From Molossus alvarezi (Eukaryota > Chordata > Mammalia > Chiroptera > Molossidae), in NCBI GenBank assembly GCA_037176705.1, contig CM073898.1, positions 42,323,488-42,387,487 of the forward strand: a DNA stretch of 64,000 bases, given 5' to 3'. Position 1 is the first letter of the stretch; each line of letters starts with the position of its first letter. Made by a program: the position numbers and the translations under genes. The notes below the pieces were generated by a model, which was not told where the DNA came from, made no database searches, and saw only the letters and a program-made list of their open reading frames with translations. Shown here one piece after another: positions 23,564 to 36,756 of this stretch.

Positions 23564-26500
23564 GCTGTAGCTCTGAGGGTCCTGGCTGTTGTCCTCTCCC
23601 CTTCTCCTGCAGGCTTTCCCCCAGCTGCTAGGACCTCCGTGCCGTACTATTCATGGCTGATTCCCTTCACCTGCTCAAGATACAAATATAAGAATTCTTA
23701 AGTTAAACGTGCTTACATTATCTTTTGAAATGTTCTGGACCCTAAGATTGTTATATAAATTATATATTAGGCTGTTGAAGATGTTTAAAACAAACTAAAC
23801 ATGACCTTACCAACCAAAATTCTGACATGATTCTTAATTTCAGCCTTAGACTCACCCACCCTCAATGGAATATATCTTCTCTGATTCACCAAGCAGAATT
23901 CACCACTGAAAACTTGAGAACACACAGACAAAAAAGTCATAGGGGCAGACGAACTAATTCTCTGTGCTAGATTTTCTAATTTTGGCACTCTGTAGAAAGG
24001 AAGGAGTAATCTTTATAATGAAGGTCTCCCCACCTTCCACTAAAACATGATGAACTTCTATAAACATTTTTACATGTGTTTTTAAAGTTCTCTCCAAATA
24101 ATGGTATGCCTCAGTAAATCAAACTGTATTAAAATTAATTATTTGACACCCTAAAAATCGATCACCTACGTTAGTACCAGCTTTTCCATGTTTTAAGTAA
24201 TCACTTTGATATTGTGGAAACAGCGACCTACACTCATTTGTGTGTTCACGCCTTTCTAACGTTTAAACATGCACTCTCTCTCTTTCACTGCTGATCCTGC
24301 TCTATATGAACACATTCAAAGCACAGCTTCATTTGCCAAATTAGAGAAAACTCTAGCAAGGCAGTCCGAGATTGATATCTCCAAATATCTATTTTCTCAC
24401 TTGTAGAATAACTCTGTTGGACTTGATGATTTGATCATGTAGGCTACTTTCTGGACTGTCCTGGAATTTACATCAATTGGCAGGAAGAACTCGGCCACTC
24501 TATCATGTCATCACCACGATGTCACAAGGAATCCTAAGGCCCCGAGGGCTCTCATTGAATAAAGCAAAGTTGTTTAACTTTCCAACTAAATTTGGAAAGT
24601 GTTCTATGTGTTAGAATTAAATTCTATTCATGGAATCTGCCTCCTGCTGATAAAGGCCCAAACTAGTCTAAAATTCCCTGCAGCCACTGCTTCAGTATGT
24701 TCAAATCAAAGACCGACCACACCAGTACAAAACCAAGCACATGCACAGAAATAGGTCTTATTGCCATGCCTGGACAGCCCTTGTTCTGTGGGGTATTTGA
24801 CTGTATCAAATTTCATTTGCTTCACAGGTTCATACATGCTTCTTCCTGCCAGGTATGTGTACCTAGAAAAATTGCGTGCATGCAATGTATTTAAACCATG
24901 TTGTTAATGGAAGGTTGTTGTCATCATTCATTTATTGTTCATTCATTCATTTGTTCATTCATTCATTCATGCCAAGTCTCCAAGGGGGCCATTTATAGTT
25001 TCAAAAATAATGCTTACTGTTTTCTAGACCAACTTCAAATATAAGATCATCTCTTAAAAATGTCTCCCATAAATCTTCCATTTAAGGTGTTCAGGTAACA
25101 ATTCAAGGAAGCAGTGAAAAACAAAATGATATTTAGCTAATGGAGGAAATGCATACACAAATGTGCATACATGCATATACATATGCATATGTGAAATATG
25201 TGTGTATATATTTAAAATCATATCTTGAAAGTCATTTGCCAAAATTCAAAACTTCGTGTAAAAATAGCTCCATGTCTGTATCAGTTAGTTTCTTTTGGAA
25301 ACTTTAAAAAAATATAATATTTTTTGATGGCTCTACCCTGTGCTGCCCAGCTACATTAAGATAACAGTAAACTACATTCTTATGGCTGTCATAACATTTA
25401 GCTTGGTGCTGCTTGCAATGTGAGTAATCTATTAAGATATATAAGGTGCAAAATGCCGCCTTTGTGTCTTGGAGTTCCAGCTATCAGCTGTAACAACCAA
25501 GTGCAATTACTGCCAGTGTGGGGCCTGGCTGCTTCCCACCAGGGCCCTCATAGGCCAGAGAGTTTGCAGCAGTGACCCCTGGCAGCCTCGGCCACGCCAC
25601 TGGGGCCGCCCAGAGCTCCTTCTCCTGGTCTCTGTTCCCTCGACTCCCTCCCCTCTCCTCTTTCGTGCCTGTCATCAATCTTACTAAAATGACAGCAGAC
25701 AGATGTTAGCCTTTGCAAAGATCAAATGAAATCTATGGCTTTGGGGCTGTTCACCAAGGAGCAGATCAGTCTACACCCAGTGCAGGCACACATGCTGGTG
25801 ACAACCCACCTAGAATCAATTTGCCAGCCATTTCGAGTGTCTCTCTGCAAGCACTGGGCCACTCAGAAATGGATTTTGACAAAATTTAATCCTTCAGAGA
25901 GGTTTGATGATGGACTGTTGGGAATTTCTTGCAAGTGTGTATCTGTGTATATGTGCATATGCATTTGAAAATAATTACTAATGTTCAAGTTAGAGGAGAC
26001 CGTATTTATTTTGGCCACAAACTCATGATTTTTAACCCTTTCTTTCAAAAGCTGGACTGTACCAAGTCCCCCACCCCCACAACTTGCCCTTGAGTTTTCA
26101 TATTTCTTTTACTGAGCAAACATTACTCCATAGCATAACTATGCTGAATGTGCCCTTGTCTCATGCAATTTCTTAACATCCATGTACAGGACTATTTATC
26201 CCCAATAGAAATGTTTACCTAATCTGGAAAATGTCAGGCCATATGGTGTACATTGTATGAATTTCATCCATCCTTTTTAACTCTTTCTGAAAGTCTTTTT
26301 TTTCCCCTGGCTGCCCATTTGTTGTGGACCAGGCAGAAATGATTAAAGGGGATGGAAATCAGAAGGGAGAGGCCAGGATGGGAAGGAAGCAGAAAGGAGC
26401 ACAGATGGGGCATGGGAGAGGCTTCTTTCCTTGCTAATTGTGAAATTTGTAAACCAAAGGCCAAAGAAGTCTCAAAATTAAGGCAAACTTTGTGCAAAGT

Positions 26501-27198
26501 TAGTGCAAATCCAGAAGAAGAAGAAAAACATCAACAATGACCTAAAGATGAATATGATGCATTATTAATAATAACATCCCCATGGGCTACCTGAAATTCA
26601 GAGACCAAATTCCCTTTAGGCTCTTATTTCCCTCATCACCTCCTAGAAATAATGAACTCTTAACTGCATGAAGAAAAGAGCAAGCAACCCTCTGGTACAG
26701 CTGAAGCAAATGTTTCTGTAATGTATCTTTCTACAGTATCTTAGTAAAAAGATAGATAGCTATTTAAAATAAGCGATATCAAGGAAGAATAAACTATTAT
26801 GTTTGTGCCAATGCTTATTCATGGTTTTATAACAAGACATATCTGTTTTCTTCATATAAATCTTGACTCTATATTTAGAGTTTGCAAACAATGATTCTGG
26901 TTTTTGGCTGCCTGCCACTTCTGATAGAAAGCTGGGATAGCCATACTACATTACTGTAACATTAAAAAATTCCCAAAATTTCTTGTGCAGAACTTTCTAG
27001 CAGGCAAGAGAAAATAGAAAGTGTTTGTGTGTATATAGAGAAGAAAGGAGGGCAAAGGTTACACACTTCAGGAAGGGGGCTGAGCTGATACTACTTTTTT
27101 GGTCAGTCTTCTTAAATTAAGGAACTCTACCGAGGCTGGAGAAACCAAGTAGGGACTACCATTTCAGGTCTCCTCTGGTCTTCATTTCACCTTTAATC
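23564..27198. other. Repeat-poor stretch, candidate conserved non-coding content
   Basis: No gene and no confident repeat, apart from an (ATTC)n tract at about 24929-24970 and a TG/CATA-rich patch at 25140-25212. The part near 25440-25990 is GC-richer and repeat-free. It contains homeodomain-, E-box- and TCF-like words, but such words are common by chance. Confidence 0.4.
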
Positions 27199-27447
27199 AA
27201 AAGACTCCCACTCTTGCCCAGCTGGTGTGGCCCAGTGGTTGAGCATTGACCCATGCACCAAAAGGTCGCCAGTTCAATTCCCAGTCAGGGCACATGCCCA
27301 TGTTGTGGGCCAGATATCCAGTGGGGGGAGCATGCAGGAGGCGGCCAATCGATGTTCACTCTCGATGTTTCTATCTCTCTCTCCCTCTCCCTTCCTCTCT
27401 CTCTAAAATCAATAAAGGAAAAAAAATTTTAAAAAGACTCCCACTCT
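27199..27447 (+). mobile_element. VES-type SINE, second subtype, perfect 16-bp TSD
   Basis: AAAAGACTCCCACTCT is identical at 27199-27214 and 27432-27447. The SINE (27215-27431) has the head 'CAGCTGGTGTGGCCCAGTGG', B-box-like CAGTTCAATTCCC, a GGAGGCGGCCAATCGATG body, a CT tract and a 'TCTCTAAAATCAATAAAGG' tail. This tail differs from the GGTGAGGAT tails of other copies and defines a second subtype. Confidence 0.95.
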
Positions 27448-27710
27448 GTCTTACCCACTTAGTCAATTCCTAAACAATGATTGGGCATCCACCAAACATT
27501 CAGAAAATAGTGCCAGTTTCAACAGTATCAAGGGCAGTGTCAAGTAATCTGATATATTTTAGAGCTTCAAGCTCCCTAAAGAAAATTCCTTAGCCTCACG
27601 CTTAGTGGGTAGCAGAATATTGTCATTAGCTTAATCTTGTTTTCTTAGTCCTAGGAAAAGAGGAAAAGAAAGCAATAATTTCTAGAACAGGCAGTTCCAT
27701 GGGCTTTATA

Positions 27711-28021
27711 ATCTCCAACAGTGATTTTCAATTTTTTTTTTTTTTATCTCATGACACACATAAACTAATTACTAAAATTCTGCAGCACACCAAAAAATAT
27801 ATTACATTTTTTGTTGCTCTGACAAAAAAAAAAAAAAAGGGTATAATTTTGATTCATTCACACTGGATGATTATTGTTGTGTTGGCTGTTGCCACTTTTT
27901 TATTGGACAATCTCGGAAAAGGAGCTAAGTGCTCCTGACTAGTCAGGTACTATATGTTTGAACAATCCTTGTGGCACACTAGTGTGTCATGGCACACCAG
28001 TTGAACATCAATGATCTAGTA
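27711..28021. mobile_element. Non-autonomous hAT-type DNA transposon (295 bp)
   Basis: The element is 27719-28013. Terminal inverted repeats are CAGTGATTTTCAA on the left and the complement CATTGATGTTCAA on the right (11 of 13 match). An inner inverted pair, CATGACACAC (27750-27759) against 27982-27991, is perfect. Flanking 8-mers ATCTCCAA and ATCTAGTA agree at 5 of 8 and suggest a worn 8-bp TSD, as expected for hAT. No transposase frame is present. Strand cannot be assigned. Internal homopolymers (T at 27732-27745, A at about 27824-27838) look like later expansions. Confidence 0.8.
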
Positions 28022-28049
28022 TTTTGGAGGTGTGGAATTACCTCAGGAG

Positions 28050-28205
28050 AATTCATTCATTCCATTTCAGTATGTTCATACATTCACTCAACCCAAAAAA
28101 TGTATCCTCTGCTGAGTACTGAGGATACAAGCTCAAAGAAAGACAGGATCCCTCCTGCAAGGGTCTCCTATTCAGATGAGAAAGGCAGTCAACGGGTCTT
28201 TATAG
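28050..28205 (+). repeat. Ancient mammalian interspersed repeat, family unassigned
   Basis: 'TTCATACATTCACTCAACCC' leads to 'CTGCTGAGTACTGAGGATAC' and 'GACAGGATCCCTCCTGCAAG', the same module as at 8.4 and 33.1 kb. Confidence 0.45.
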
Positions 28206-29620
28206 TACAGATGTGATGGACAGCACATGGAGCTCCCTGATCTCAGTGACTGAGGAGATGTAACTCCTGGGTATCAGAGAAGGATGTGGAGCTGATACCT
28301 TCTGAGCTACCTTAAAGAAAGAAAATGACAACTGTGGTGATCGTGGACAAGGACAGAGGCCTGAGAGAGCAGATGAGTAAGTTGGTGTGGCCATGGGGTG
28401 TAAAACCTTGTGTGGGGGTAAAGGTGGCGGCAGCAGACGGAGGCCAGCCCACTAGGTGTTTAAATCCTGCAGAGCCTGGGGCCTGCAGAGTACCATGGCC
28501 TGGACAGAAGGGCTTCTACTGCTGTAGGGCTGCCACTAAATTTCAAGTGGAACATTCTAAAGGAAAGGCTAGGGGTGCCATGAAAAGATCTTTCTTAACC
28601 TGAAAAAGACATACATAAAAACAAGAACTAAATACAATGACGAAAGCATAACACCGTTCCCAGACTCAAACTAAGCCTATCATTTTGACATTACATAAAA
28701 CAGAAAGGTGCCCAGTGGCCCTCAGCCCTCAGTTTAATTCAGGAAAACATAACGGACTCAGGAGAAATGAGAAAGGAGACTTCAGAAAAGTAAGGGGGAA
28801 AGTACAGGGGTGGGGAAGGTGGGGAAGAGGTCACGGTGAACCAAATTTTAGGAAAACCTTTGTATTATTCTGAATGAACTTTGGTCACAAAGGTAAACAT
28901 CTTACTAGGAAAGTGTTTTTTACTGAAAAAGAGAGAACAAAAGAACAAAGAAAAGCAGGGGTAGCTGACAGACACTCTAACAAGAGTTTGAACAATCAAC
29001 CCAGGTTATTTTAGACACCACAATTTTTAAATCGCATCTAGAAAAAAAAATAATCAATGCATTAGTTCTATTTACAACCAATGTTGCTCAGCATATCAAT
29101 TCAAAGCATATAGTTCTTTCCCCACATTTCTTCCACCCAATTTTCAAATATTTATTGGTGCATTTAACTGAACATTTCATCACAATTATTGTGGAAGTGA
29201 TAGAAGGCCCATAGAACACACTGAACTTTTCATTATGAAAGAGGATTGAATGCGACAAACACTAAACTGTTAATATCTTAATGTAAATAACATTAATTAT
29301 TAAACAGCAGTTGTAACATATGGAATTCTTTGTGAGAGAAATGGAATGTGCCATTTACCTAGCTTTTTAATTCCCCCATTTGTATACTTATAATCATAGC
29401 CTTATTAAGTTATATAGATAGTTGAGAAATGTATCACCAACTTGGATGTCATAAATAAAAATATTAGCAATAGGCCTGCATAACTAGTTACTGGAATCCC
29501 ATGTAGTTTACCTTGATCCTTACTTTAAATGAGCTAAGATGAGGCAACATTGAAAATAAAAAATAATCAATAGCATATTTTAAAATGTAGGTTCACCTTC
29601 ACAGAGGGTAAACTCAGAAG
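28206..29620. other. No certain feature
   Basis: No gene. Parts near 28290-28560 could be a continuation of the ancient repeat (AGGTGGCGG-like stretch). The remainder is AT-rich and unassigned. Confidence 0.4.
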
Positions 29621-29709
29621 AGGAAGGAAGGAAGGAAGGAAGGAAGGAAGGAAGGAAGGAAGGAAGGAAGGAAGGAAGGAAGGAAGGAAGGAAGGAAGGA
29701 AGGAAGGAA
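29621..29709. repeat. (AAGG)22 microsatellite
   Basis: Almost pure AGGA/AAGG tetranucleotide run of about 89 bp. Confidence 0.97.
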
Positions 29710-30489
29710 AAGTATTCCCTGGATATTCTTAGCTCACAAATCAACTTGCCATGAATATGTCTGTTTATAGAACCATCAAATTAGACAATAAAGATTTGTG
29801 GAGTGTTATTTTTGTTTGCTTTTGGTCTCTGAGGTGAATGTTTAAGGACCAAATATTAATGTTAAGTAAGATAAAACCCATACTTCTAAAATCCTTGTCT
29901 ATCCAGAAACTCAGTAGGATGTCTCTCAGCAAAAATTATACCAGAGTGTAAGTTATGCCCTTTCAGCTAAACGCTTCTTTGTGGTCCTTCTCCCCACGCA
30001 CTCTGACTGCTGATGTTTGTTCCTTGTTAGAGCAGGGACCCAGAAGCAGAAGAATGGATCTGGGGAAGAGAACCCAGAATGGAAGGGATAGAAATGCCTT
30101 ATCATGAACCCATTCAATCTTTAAATGCCTAGTCCTTTGTATAATGAAAAGAAACATACACTAAATTATAATCTCAAATACATCAAACTAACTTAGCAGA
30201 TTTCTTTTCCAACATAAACTTAAGCTTATTTTTCTGATATTCTGCACAACAGAGGGATGCAAGCTATTTAAATGTGAATTTGGCCTCTATATACTATTCT
30301 ACAGTTTCCTCCACTGAGATGTTTTGAAACTGAAGGTTTTTAAAATTTTTTTTTTTCAATCTAATGTTCTTAAGGTTTAAAAAAGATCTCAAAATTGTAT
30401 CCTGTTATAATGGATTAAACATCACCACCTATAGCTGAGATCAGGTTTTCTAAAAATGGTGTATAAAACAATACCCATGCCTCCAGGAA
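29710..30489. other. No recognisable feature
   Basis: AT-rich, unassigned. Confidence 0.5.
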
Positions 30490-30770
30490 AATAGCAAAAA
30501 CCTTCTCAGCTGCTCCTTAGTGCTCAGTATGTGAATAAAATAATAATTACTAGGTAACAACAATTTTGGGACACAGGACTTATTGAGCCAGACACTTCAC
30601 ACACATTATCTCATTTAATTCTGCTAGCTTCCTTATAATATTGGTATTATCTTCTGCTTTGTAAATAAGAAACAAAAGGTCAAATACACTCATAACCTGC
30701 ACTGAGCTGCAAATAGAGGGGTTGCTATTTACTTCTATTTACATCCAGTTCTATCAGACACTGAGATTGA
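30490..30770 (-). mobile_element. MIR SINE relic
   Basis: Antisense MIR order on the plus strand: 'ACTTATTGAGCCAGACACTT', 'CATTATCTCATTTAATTC', 'TATTGGTATTATCTTCTGC', then 'GCACTGAGCTGCAAATAG'. Confidence 0.7.
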
Positions 30771-33119
30771 TGCTATTAAACACAATATTTTCCTGCCTCT
30801 CCAAATGAAGTGGTTTGCAGTCCCTGTTCAAATGATCAGCAGGAACACTTGCCCCATCTTTACTTCAGAACCAAATGGAAATCTAACCAATAAGTCCCAA
30901 ACCTCAGTTTCTCAGAACAAGTCTTCAGGAAACAGCTTAGCACGTGGCTGCCCCTTCCTTCCCAGGGCCCTCAAGGGCACAGGACCAGCAGCCAGCTTGT
31001 TGCTACAGGAACATCCAGACACTGAGTGTGTCTTATGGGAGGGAACCAGTGTCTCCTCTTGGGCTCTGGACTATGCACTGGTATCCCGCAAGGGGTTAAT
31101 CCACTCCATCCCAAAGTTCAGTGAAGGGACAATCAGAACTGAACAGCAGGGATTTTTAGAATGTTAATCGCCCGCTCTCCTCCGATTGGCCCAGAACAAA
31201 TGCAGGGTACAGTAAATTGTCCTTGTCAGCTCAGCTCACATGATGATATGCTTTATTTCTAGACATGCCTTGAATCTGTCCCCTGAATTTATGTTCAGAA
31301 AATAAACACTTCCAGACGGCAATAAAGCATTCAGTTGTGGCTGGCGATTGCATAGTCTCAGACCCACTAAAGCTCTTTTCTTGAGAAATTTTAAGGGTTT
31401 GAGTAGTCCAGGTTCCAAAATCAATCCTCCATCTCCTTACCGGTGGGGCACACAGTGTGCTATCACAACTGGAACCCCAATTTCATAATTGCCCCCCATT
31501 TTCCTCTCCCATCCCTACTCTCTTTTTTTCCACTCTCACCTTTAGCATTTTTGTTGCAAAGATTTTCTTTCATTTGGGGTTCATTCAAGCAAAACTTTCT
31601 TTTTTACCAAGTCATCAAATGAAAAGGAAATTGCTAAAGTCATTTTATCACTGTCATAAACCAAGTGAGATTATGATTTGGGACTATTACCATGCATCCC
31701 CAAATTTAGGTAGTTTCTTACCATGTTCATAATTTTTGTCCAGATCTGAGTATTATTTGTAATATTATTTACTCTATTATAAAAATACTTTAAATCAACA
31801 CACATTTTATTGCTTAATTTTGCTCTAAGGAATACATCAGGGATTTGAGGACCATACATATGTTTTCTAATACAAAAAATAAATAAATATACCACTATTG
31901 CATTATTTTAAATTCATAAAATTACCCCCTAAAATCATTGTCCATACTACCAGTATGCATATCATACACTTGGAGAATACAATTCTAGAACAACACAATG
32001 ATCTCAAGGAAGATCAAATAACCACAATGCAAAAAAAAAGTTGCACTAATAATAAAGATATCAAAGGTTCAGGAAATGAGTATTTTTTCACAAAAGCTAA
32101 ATTAAACAGCTGTTTCATTTTCACCTGAGGTGGCCAATGGGATAACTTGTATGTAGGTGGTTTGCTGATTAGATTGTGTGTGATGGTCTCTGGGTGTTGC
32201 TACGCAGCCAACCTGCAGTATCTGTTTCCACCTTGTGATTTCTATGGTCACACTCTCACTCTACCTTGGTATCTCCTTGCAATGTGAGGCTGCTGAGACC
32301 TTGGCAAAACTAAATGGAAAAGAACCAACCTCTCAAAGAGGTGACAGGCAGGACAATGCCAAGGGGAAGAGAATGAGGTCTCATTGCAGATTCAAGGTTT
32401 CAAGGATTGAGTGGGGATTTACAAGTCTCTTTTAATTTAGAGAAGAACAATTCAGTGACTTCTTCCATTTCTAGGTGAACTCCAGAGAAGAATATAAGAG
32501 CCATGGTCAATAATTAAAACAGTGTGGTTTAGCAGATAATAAATTGCATCAAATGTCAGCAGTTTAGCTCCTAGCACATGGTTTCACACACCCATGAGGC
32601 ATCATTTCCCCTTATGGTTCCTCTCTGTTACTGTCATGACACTGCTTTCTCTTCTTCAGGGGAGGACTGTGCAAACCTACCATAAAGCATTCTTAGAACT
32701 TTCTCATATTTTGTACCAAGATATATGACATCATTCCAGCTCACACATAAGACAATTTCAGTGTAACTATTAACTTGAGATCTTACTTACCTCAAGGAAA
32801 TGGTGGAGGCCCATCTTCCTACAATGCGATTTTTTCATCACTGTCTCTCTGCTTTATTTGATATTATTAAGATAACACCACTTACTTTAAGCCTGATCTG
32901 AACTTCTCATTTCAGAAAGCTTAAGACGCTCTTGTGTTTTCTCAGTCTGACTTCTTTGGTTATTGTTGTCCATAAGCAAAGATCTTCCAGTTAAGATATA
33001 AGAATAATTTGGGGTCATAGAAAATGAACTTTAAGTTAGAAAGGTTAAGAGGAATGCTAATAGAAGCTGCAAACTGTGGCAGCAATCAAGATGAATTAGA
33101 ATGAGAGCCGTAAGAATTT
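30771..33119. other. No certain feature; possible regulatory patch near 31.1-31.3 kb
   Basis: No gene. A 120-codon plus frame at 30805-31167 has no domain and no repeat match I recognise. Around 31165-31250 there is a GATTGGCC (CCAAT-type) word and a TCACATGA word in a repeat-free setting. Evidence for function is absent. The rest is AT-rich. Confidence 0.4.
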
Positions 33120-33920
33120 TAGGAGATTATTCTACAGTTATTCAGGAAACTAATAAGTACCAAGCATGCACAGGATCCTAAGGATGCAATGGTGCACAAG
33201 ACAAAGTCTCTGCCCTTCTGCAGATTATGTCCCAATGGAGAAGAAAGACACATGATAAAAAGTAGTGAAAGAAATATAAGGAAAACTGGGGAAACAATAT
33301 AAGGTAGAAAATAAAAGAAATCTAAATAGTGTAGTTAGAAAGTTTTCTCCAAGGAAGTCAAAGGCCTAAAGGAAAAGTAAGAAATAAGATAAAGAATACT
33401 CTAGACAAAGGCAATTAAAAATAAAGATCATGAGCAGAAATGAGATTGGCACATGCAAGGATTTGAGGTGAGAACAAGGCAGCTCGACGGGAGGGCGGGC
33501 AGAGAGGCACAGGTAGAACTGGGGCATCAGAAAGAACATGGCCCTTGGAGTTTAGATTTGTTTTTTTCTATATGTAGTGACAGTCATTAAAGGATTTTAA
33601 TCAGAAGATGAATTTCTTGTGATTTGACTTTTCAGACAATCACAATGGCTGGCACATGGAAGGTGGCCGAGAGGGGCAAGGGTAGAAGTAGGAAGATGCG
33701 CTGGAGGTACGGCTCCGTTCCCGATGAAAGGTGATGGCAGCCAGGCTAGGGTGGTGGCGTTGAAAAGACAGACAGTGATTCAATGTGAACCTATACATGG
33801 GAGGTGGGCTCGGTACATTTGCTCAAGCATTAGCTGTGAGGATTGGGAGGAAAAAGGAGGATTCGTGGATAATCCCTACATTTCTAACTTAAGCCACTGG
33901 AAGCACAGTTGTTTCTCCCG
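33120..33920 (+). repeat. Long ancient mammalian interspersed repeat, family unassigned
   Basis: An about 800-bp ordered relic: 'AGTACCAAGCATGCACAGG', 'GACAAAGTCTCTGCCCTTC', 'CATGCAAGGATTTGAGGTG', 'GTCATTAAAGGATTTTAATC', 'CACAATGGCTGGCACATGG' and 'GGTGATGGCAGCCAGGCTAG'. Its beginning and middle recur at 61.7-62.0 kb, and its beginning at 8.4 and 28.1 kb, so it is a dispersed family. I recognise the pattern from mammalian genomes but cannot name it. A 91-codon frame inside is accidental. Confidence 0.6.
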
Positions 33921-34720
33921 ACGTGGAGAAGGCCCAGAGAAAGTGGATGAGGCAGACAACAGGCAGAAGCACAAGGAGTCATTGTTGCATCAGCTGTGAG
34001 CCACCTTCATTGTGACCTTAGTAGGAAGCGGAGGAGTGAGCCTGGAGGTCACTCAGAGGAAAATTCAAACCAAAGTCTGATTTTAAAGTCCATGCTCCTC
34101 CCATTCCACCATGAAACCAGTCAAACAGGATTTCACCTTAAGGAGCCTTAGTGTGTATTACTTCTAACATGAATTTGACAATTAAATGTATAATTGCTTA
34201 GAATTCATCTTTTGGAATCCTGTCATATTGCTACATGTATTATTATATAACTCTTTATAGGCTATGTATCAAATCTTTGCTTCTGTTTTAGTTCCCCTAA
34301 TGGAAGTAAGAAATGAAGTCTTAAACTTTATCTGCCCTTGAGTACCTAATACAGTGTATTCCACATCTAAATATTCAGGAAATGGGGAGTTGGATCATTC
34401 TCAACAGATTAGTAAGTTACATTTAATATTGTTATATCCATAATGCCTTGCCTGTTAACACTGTTTTAAATGTCTATTTTTTTCAAAATGAAGAGATAAT
34501 TGGGAAATAATTTATTTTCACTTTTTCCAAGTGGCAGCTATGGGCTGAGATCCAATAGAGGCTGTAGAATATTAAGTGAGGGCAATACATAGGTTGCATC
34601 TTCATAATAGCTTTAATTATTTTTATTTTCACTCAATAACAAGAATTTAACTGACTCTTTTGGTATCTTCTAAAAAAACTCATTGAATTTTAGTAGCATT
34701 GGATTGAAAACTAGTTAAAG
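33921..34720. other. No recognisable feature
   Basis: AT-rich, unassigned. Confidence 0.5.
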
Positions 34721-34886
34721 GAAAGAATACTAGCCTGACTGGTGTGGCTCAGTGGACTGAGTGTTGTCCCATGGACTGAGAGATTCCGGTTTGATTCCCA
34801 GTCAGGGCACATGACCCGAGGTTGTGGGCTCATGTCCGGTGTGGGGCATGCAGGAGGCAGTCATCAATGTTTCTCTCTCACATTGA

Positions 34887-34933
<47 letters not shown>

Positions 34934-34991
34934 TCCTTCCTCTCTAAAAATCAATAAAAACATATTTTAAAAAGAAGAAAGAAAGAATACT
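34721..34991 (+). mobile_element. VES-type SINE, second subtype, with (CT)n body
   Basis: GAAAGAATACT at 34721-34731 repeats at 34981-34991 and is taken as the TSD. Head 'GCCTGACTGGTGTGGCTCAG', B-box-like GGTTTGATTCCC, GGAGGCAG body, a long CT run (34890-34931) and a 'TCTCTAAAAATCAATAAAAA' tail. Confidence 0.92.
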
Positions 34992-36221
34992 GAGATAAAT
35001 CACTTGTTATCAGCTCAGAAATTAGTTTATGGCCTCTGAATCATGAGTGGGTGGCAGAGGTGTTCTATACGTTTATTTACAACCTGAAAAAAATGGTGCA
35101 AATAGCAAGGCAGCAAATTTATCAAAACAACATAATTATTCAGATATGAAACATAGATGTAGTCAGGAATAAGGGGTAGGAAGAACTTCAGAAAGACCAA
35201 AGGCAGTTAAGCAATCAAACTCCACAATGGTGAATGGAATTGAGTGTAACAAGTTCAAGGTAAGACCCAGTGGAAGAAGCAATTCAAACTACTCATACAC
35301 AGTACACTAATGGCTTCTGAATTACCCACAGCCTCTCAGAAAAGGAATTGAGACATGATCATCGACAGCTCAAAGAATATGTTGACTTGACATACAAGAG
35401 AAGGTTTTAAAAATAAATAGGATATTGGGTTGTAATAAGAAGGAATTCAAGGATAATGTGAAAAATAATACATCTTTTTTATATATTAAAACATCTTAGT
35501 AATCATCGGGGAATATGGATTTAAAAAGTCCTAGGTAGAATGTTTCCTTTCATTAGGAAGACTTCATATTTTTAAAAAACATAGAAAGAAAACATAGGGG
35601 AAAATCTAAGGAGTACAGTAAAACCATCCAATAAAGTTGTTAGAATTCCAGACAGAAAGCACGAGAGATTTCACGTCTTCAGCAGAGGAAACAGAACAGT
35701 GAGGAAAGACTGAATGAGAAAAGAAAAGCCAATGTAAATTTTTAATTGTTTCCTAAGTATATATGGACTTGGAAGTACGCGGGCAGGAAAAGCTGTGACA
35801 TGGTGAATGGGTTTTCACAATGGGTCTTATGTGGACAGGGTGGAAGCTGAACCGGTGATCAGAACGCACGCGTCGCTTTAAGTGACACTCCTGCTCCAAG
35901 TCTTGTAAGCCCTTGTAATTTCTTTGTTATTATTCTACAAAGAAAGGGCAGTTTTAGTTATAGAGTATTTGTAACCATTAAGAACCTCCTGGAATGCTTG
36001 ACAGGAAATATCTTTGTATCTAGAAATGATGAAAAAAATCTATGAGCACATTTGCAAAAGAAGAGGAGTTAGTGTCAGAGGTTACTTTGATATAATAATC
36101 ATTTGGACCAGCACTGATAAAAAAAATAATCTGACTCTACTGAGGCCTAGAAAGTTTGTCACTATTAACATTAACAGGTTCAGGATTTATTTTTACCCAC
36201 CAGTATTAATCCCTTGAACAG
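34992..36221. other. No recognisable feature
   Basis: AT-rich, purine-biased sequence. No gene or confident repeat. Confidence 0.5.
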
Positions 36222-36690
36222 AAGAAACATGGTGTATCAGGCAGAGTCCTTGAAAGAAACAGACTCCATTCTGAAACCAAGATTTGGAGCAGAGTTTAAA
36301 AGGGGGCTATTTATAATTTGTATCAAGGAAACCAAGGAGAATAGTGCAGTATCATGGGCCTAGTAAAAGCAGTTTCTCTAACACCCTTTGGTCCAAAGGT
36401 GCCAGAGGCAAGAGAGCAGGTCTCAGAACCCAGAAAGGGTAGCAATGTGGAAAGCACCTGAGAGTTGCCTGCCTCTCAGGAGTGGAGCAGAGCCACACAG
36501 AGCAACCTGGCAGAGAGGGGGCTGGAGCACAGAGCACCCCAACCTTTCTATCCCTTCCAGTGCATCCCATTGGCTCAGAGCTCAAAAAAGCCCATTAATA
36601 ATCTCCATAAAGATCAGGCTGTATGATATAGAACAAGGAGAAGGAAAGCAGAGGGTGAATCTGGAAGGGTAGCAAAGATGATCAGTGTGT
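36222..36690 (-). mobile_element. LTR-like ancient repeat
   Basis: The order 'CAGAGTCCTTGAAAGAAACA', 'AGAGTTTAAAAGGGGGCTAT', 'GTATCAAGGAAACCAAGGAG', 'GCATCCCATTGGCTCAGAG', 'CCATAAAGATCAGGCTG', 'GAATCTGGAAGGG' recalls a common old mammalian LTR-type repeat. The strand call is a guess. Opposed frames within it are not genes. Confidence 0.5.
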
Positions 36691-36756
36691 GTCTTTGTCA
36701 ATTTTTTCATCTTCACAATTTAAGAGTATCAGGCAGATAATAATAGTCAATGACAC

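Noticed and set aside
30805..31167. 120-codon frame as a host exon
   Set aside because: No recognised domain, no convincing splice signals tied to it, and no second exon. Left as unassigned.
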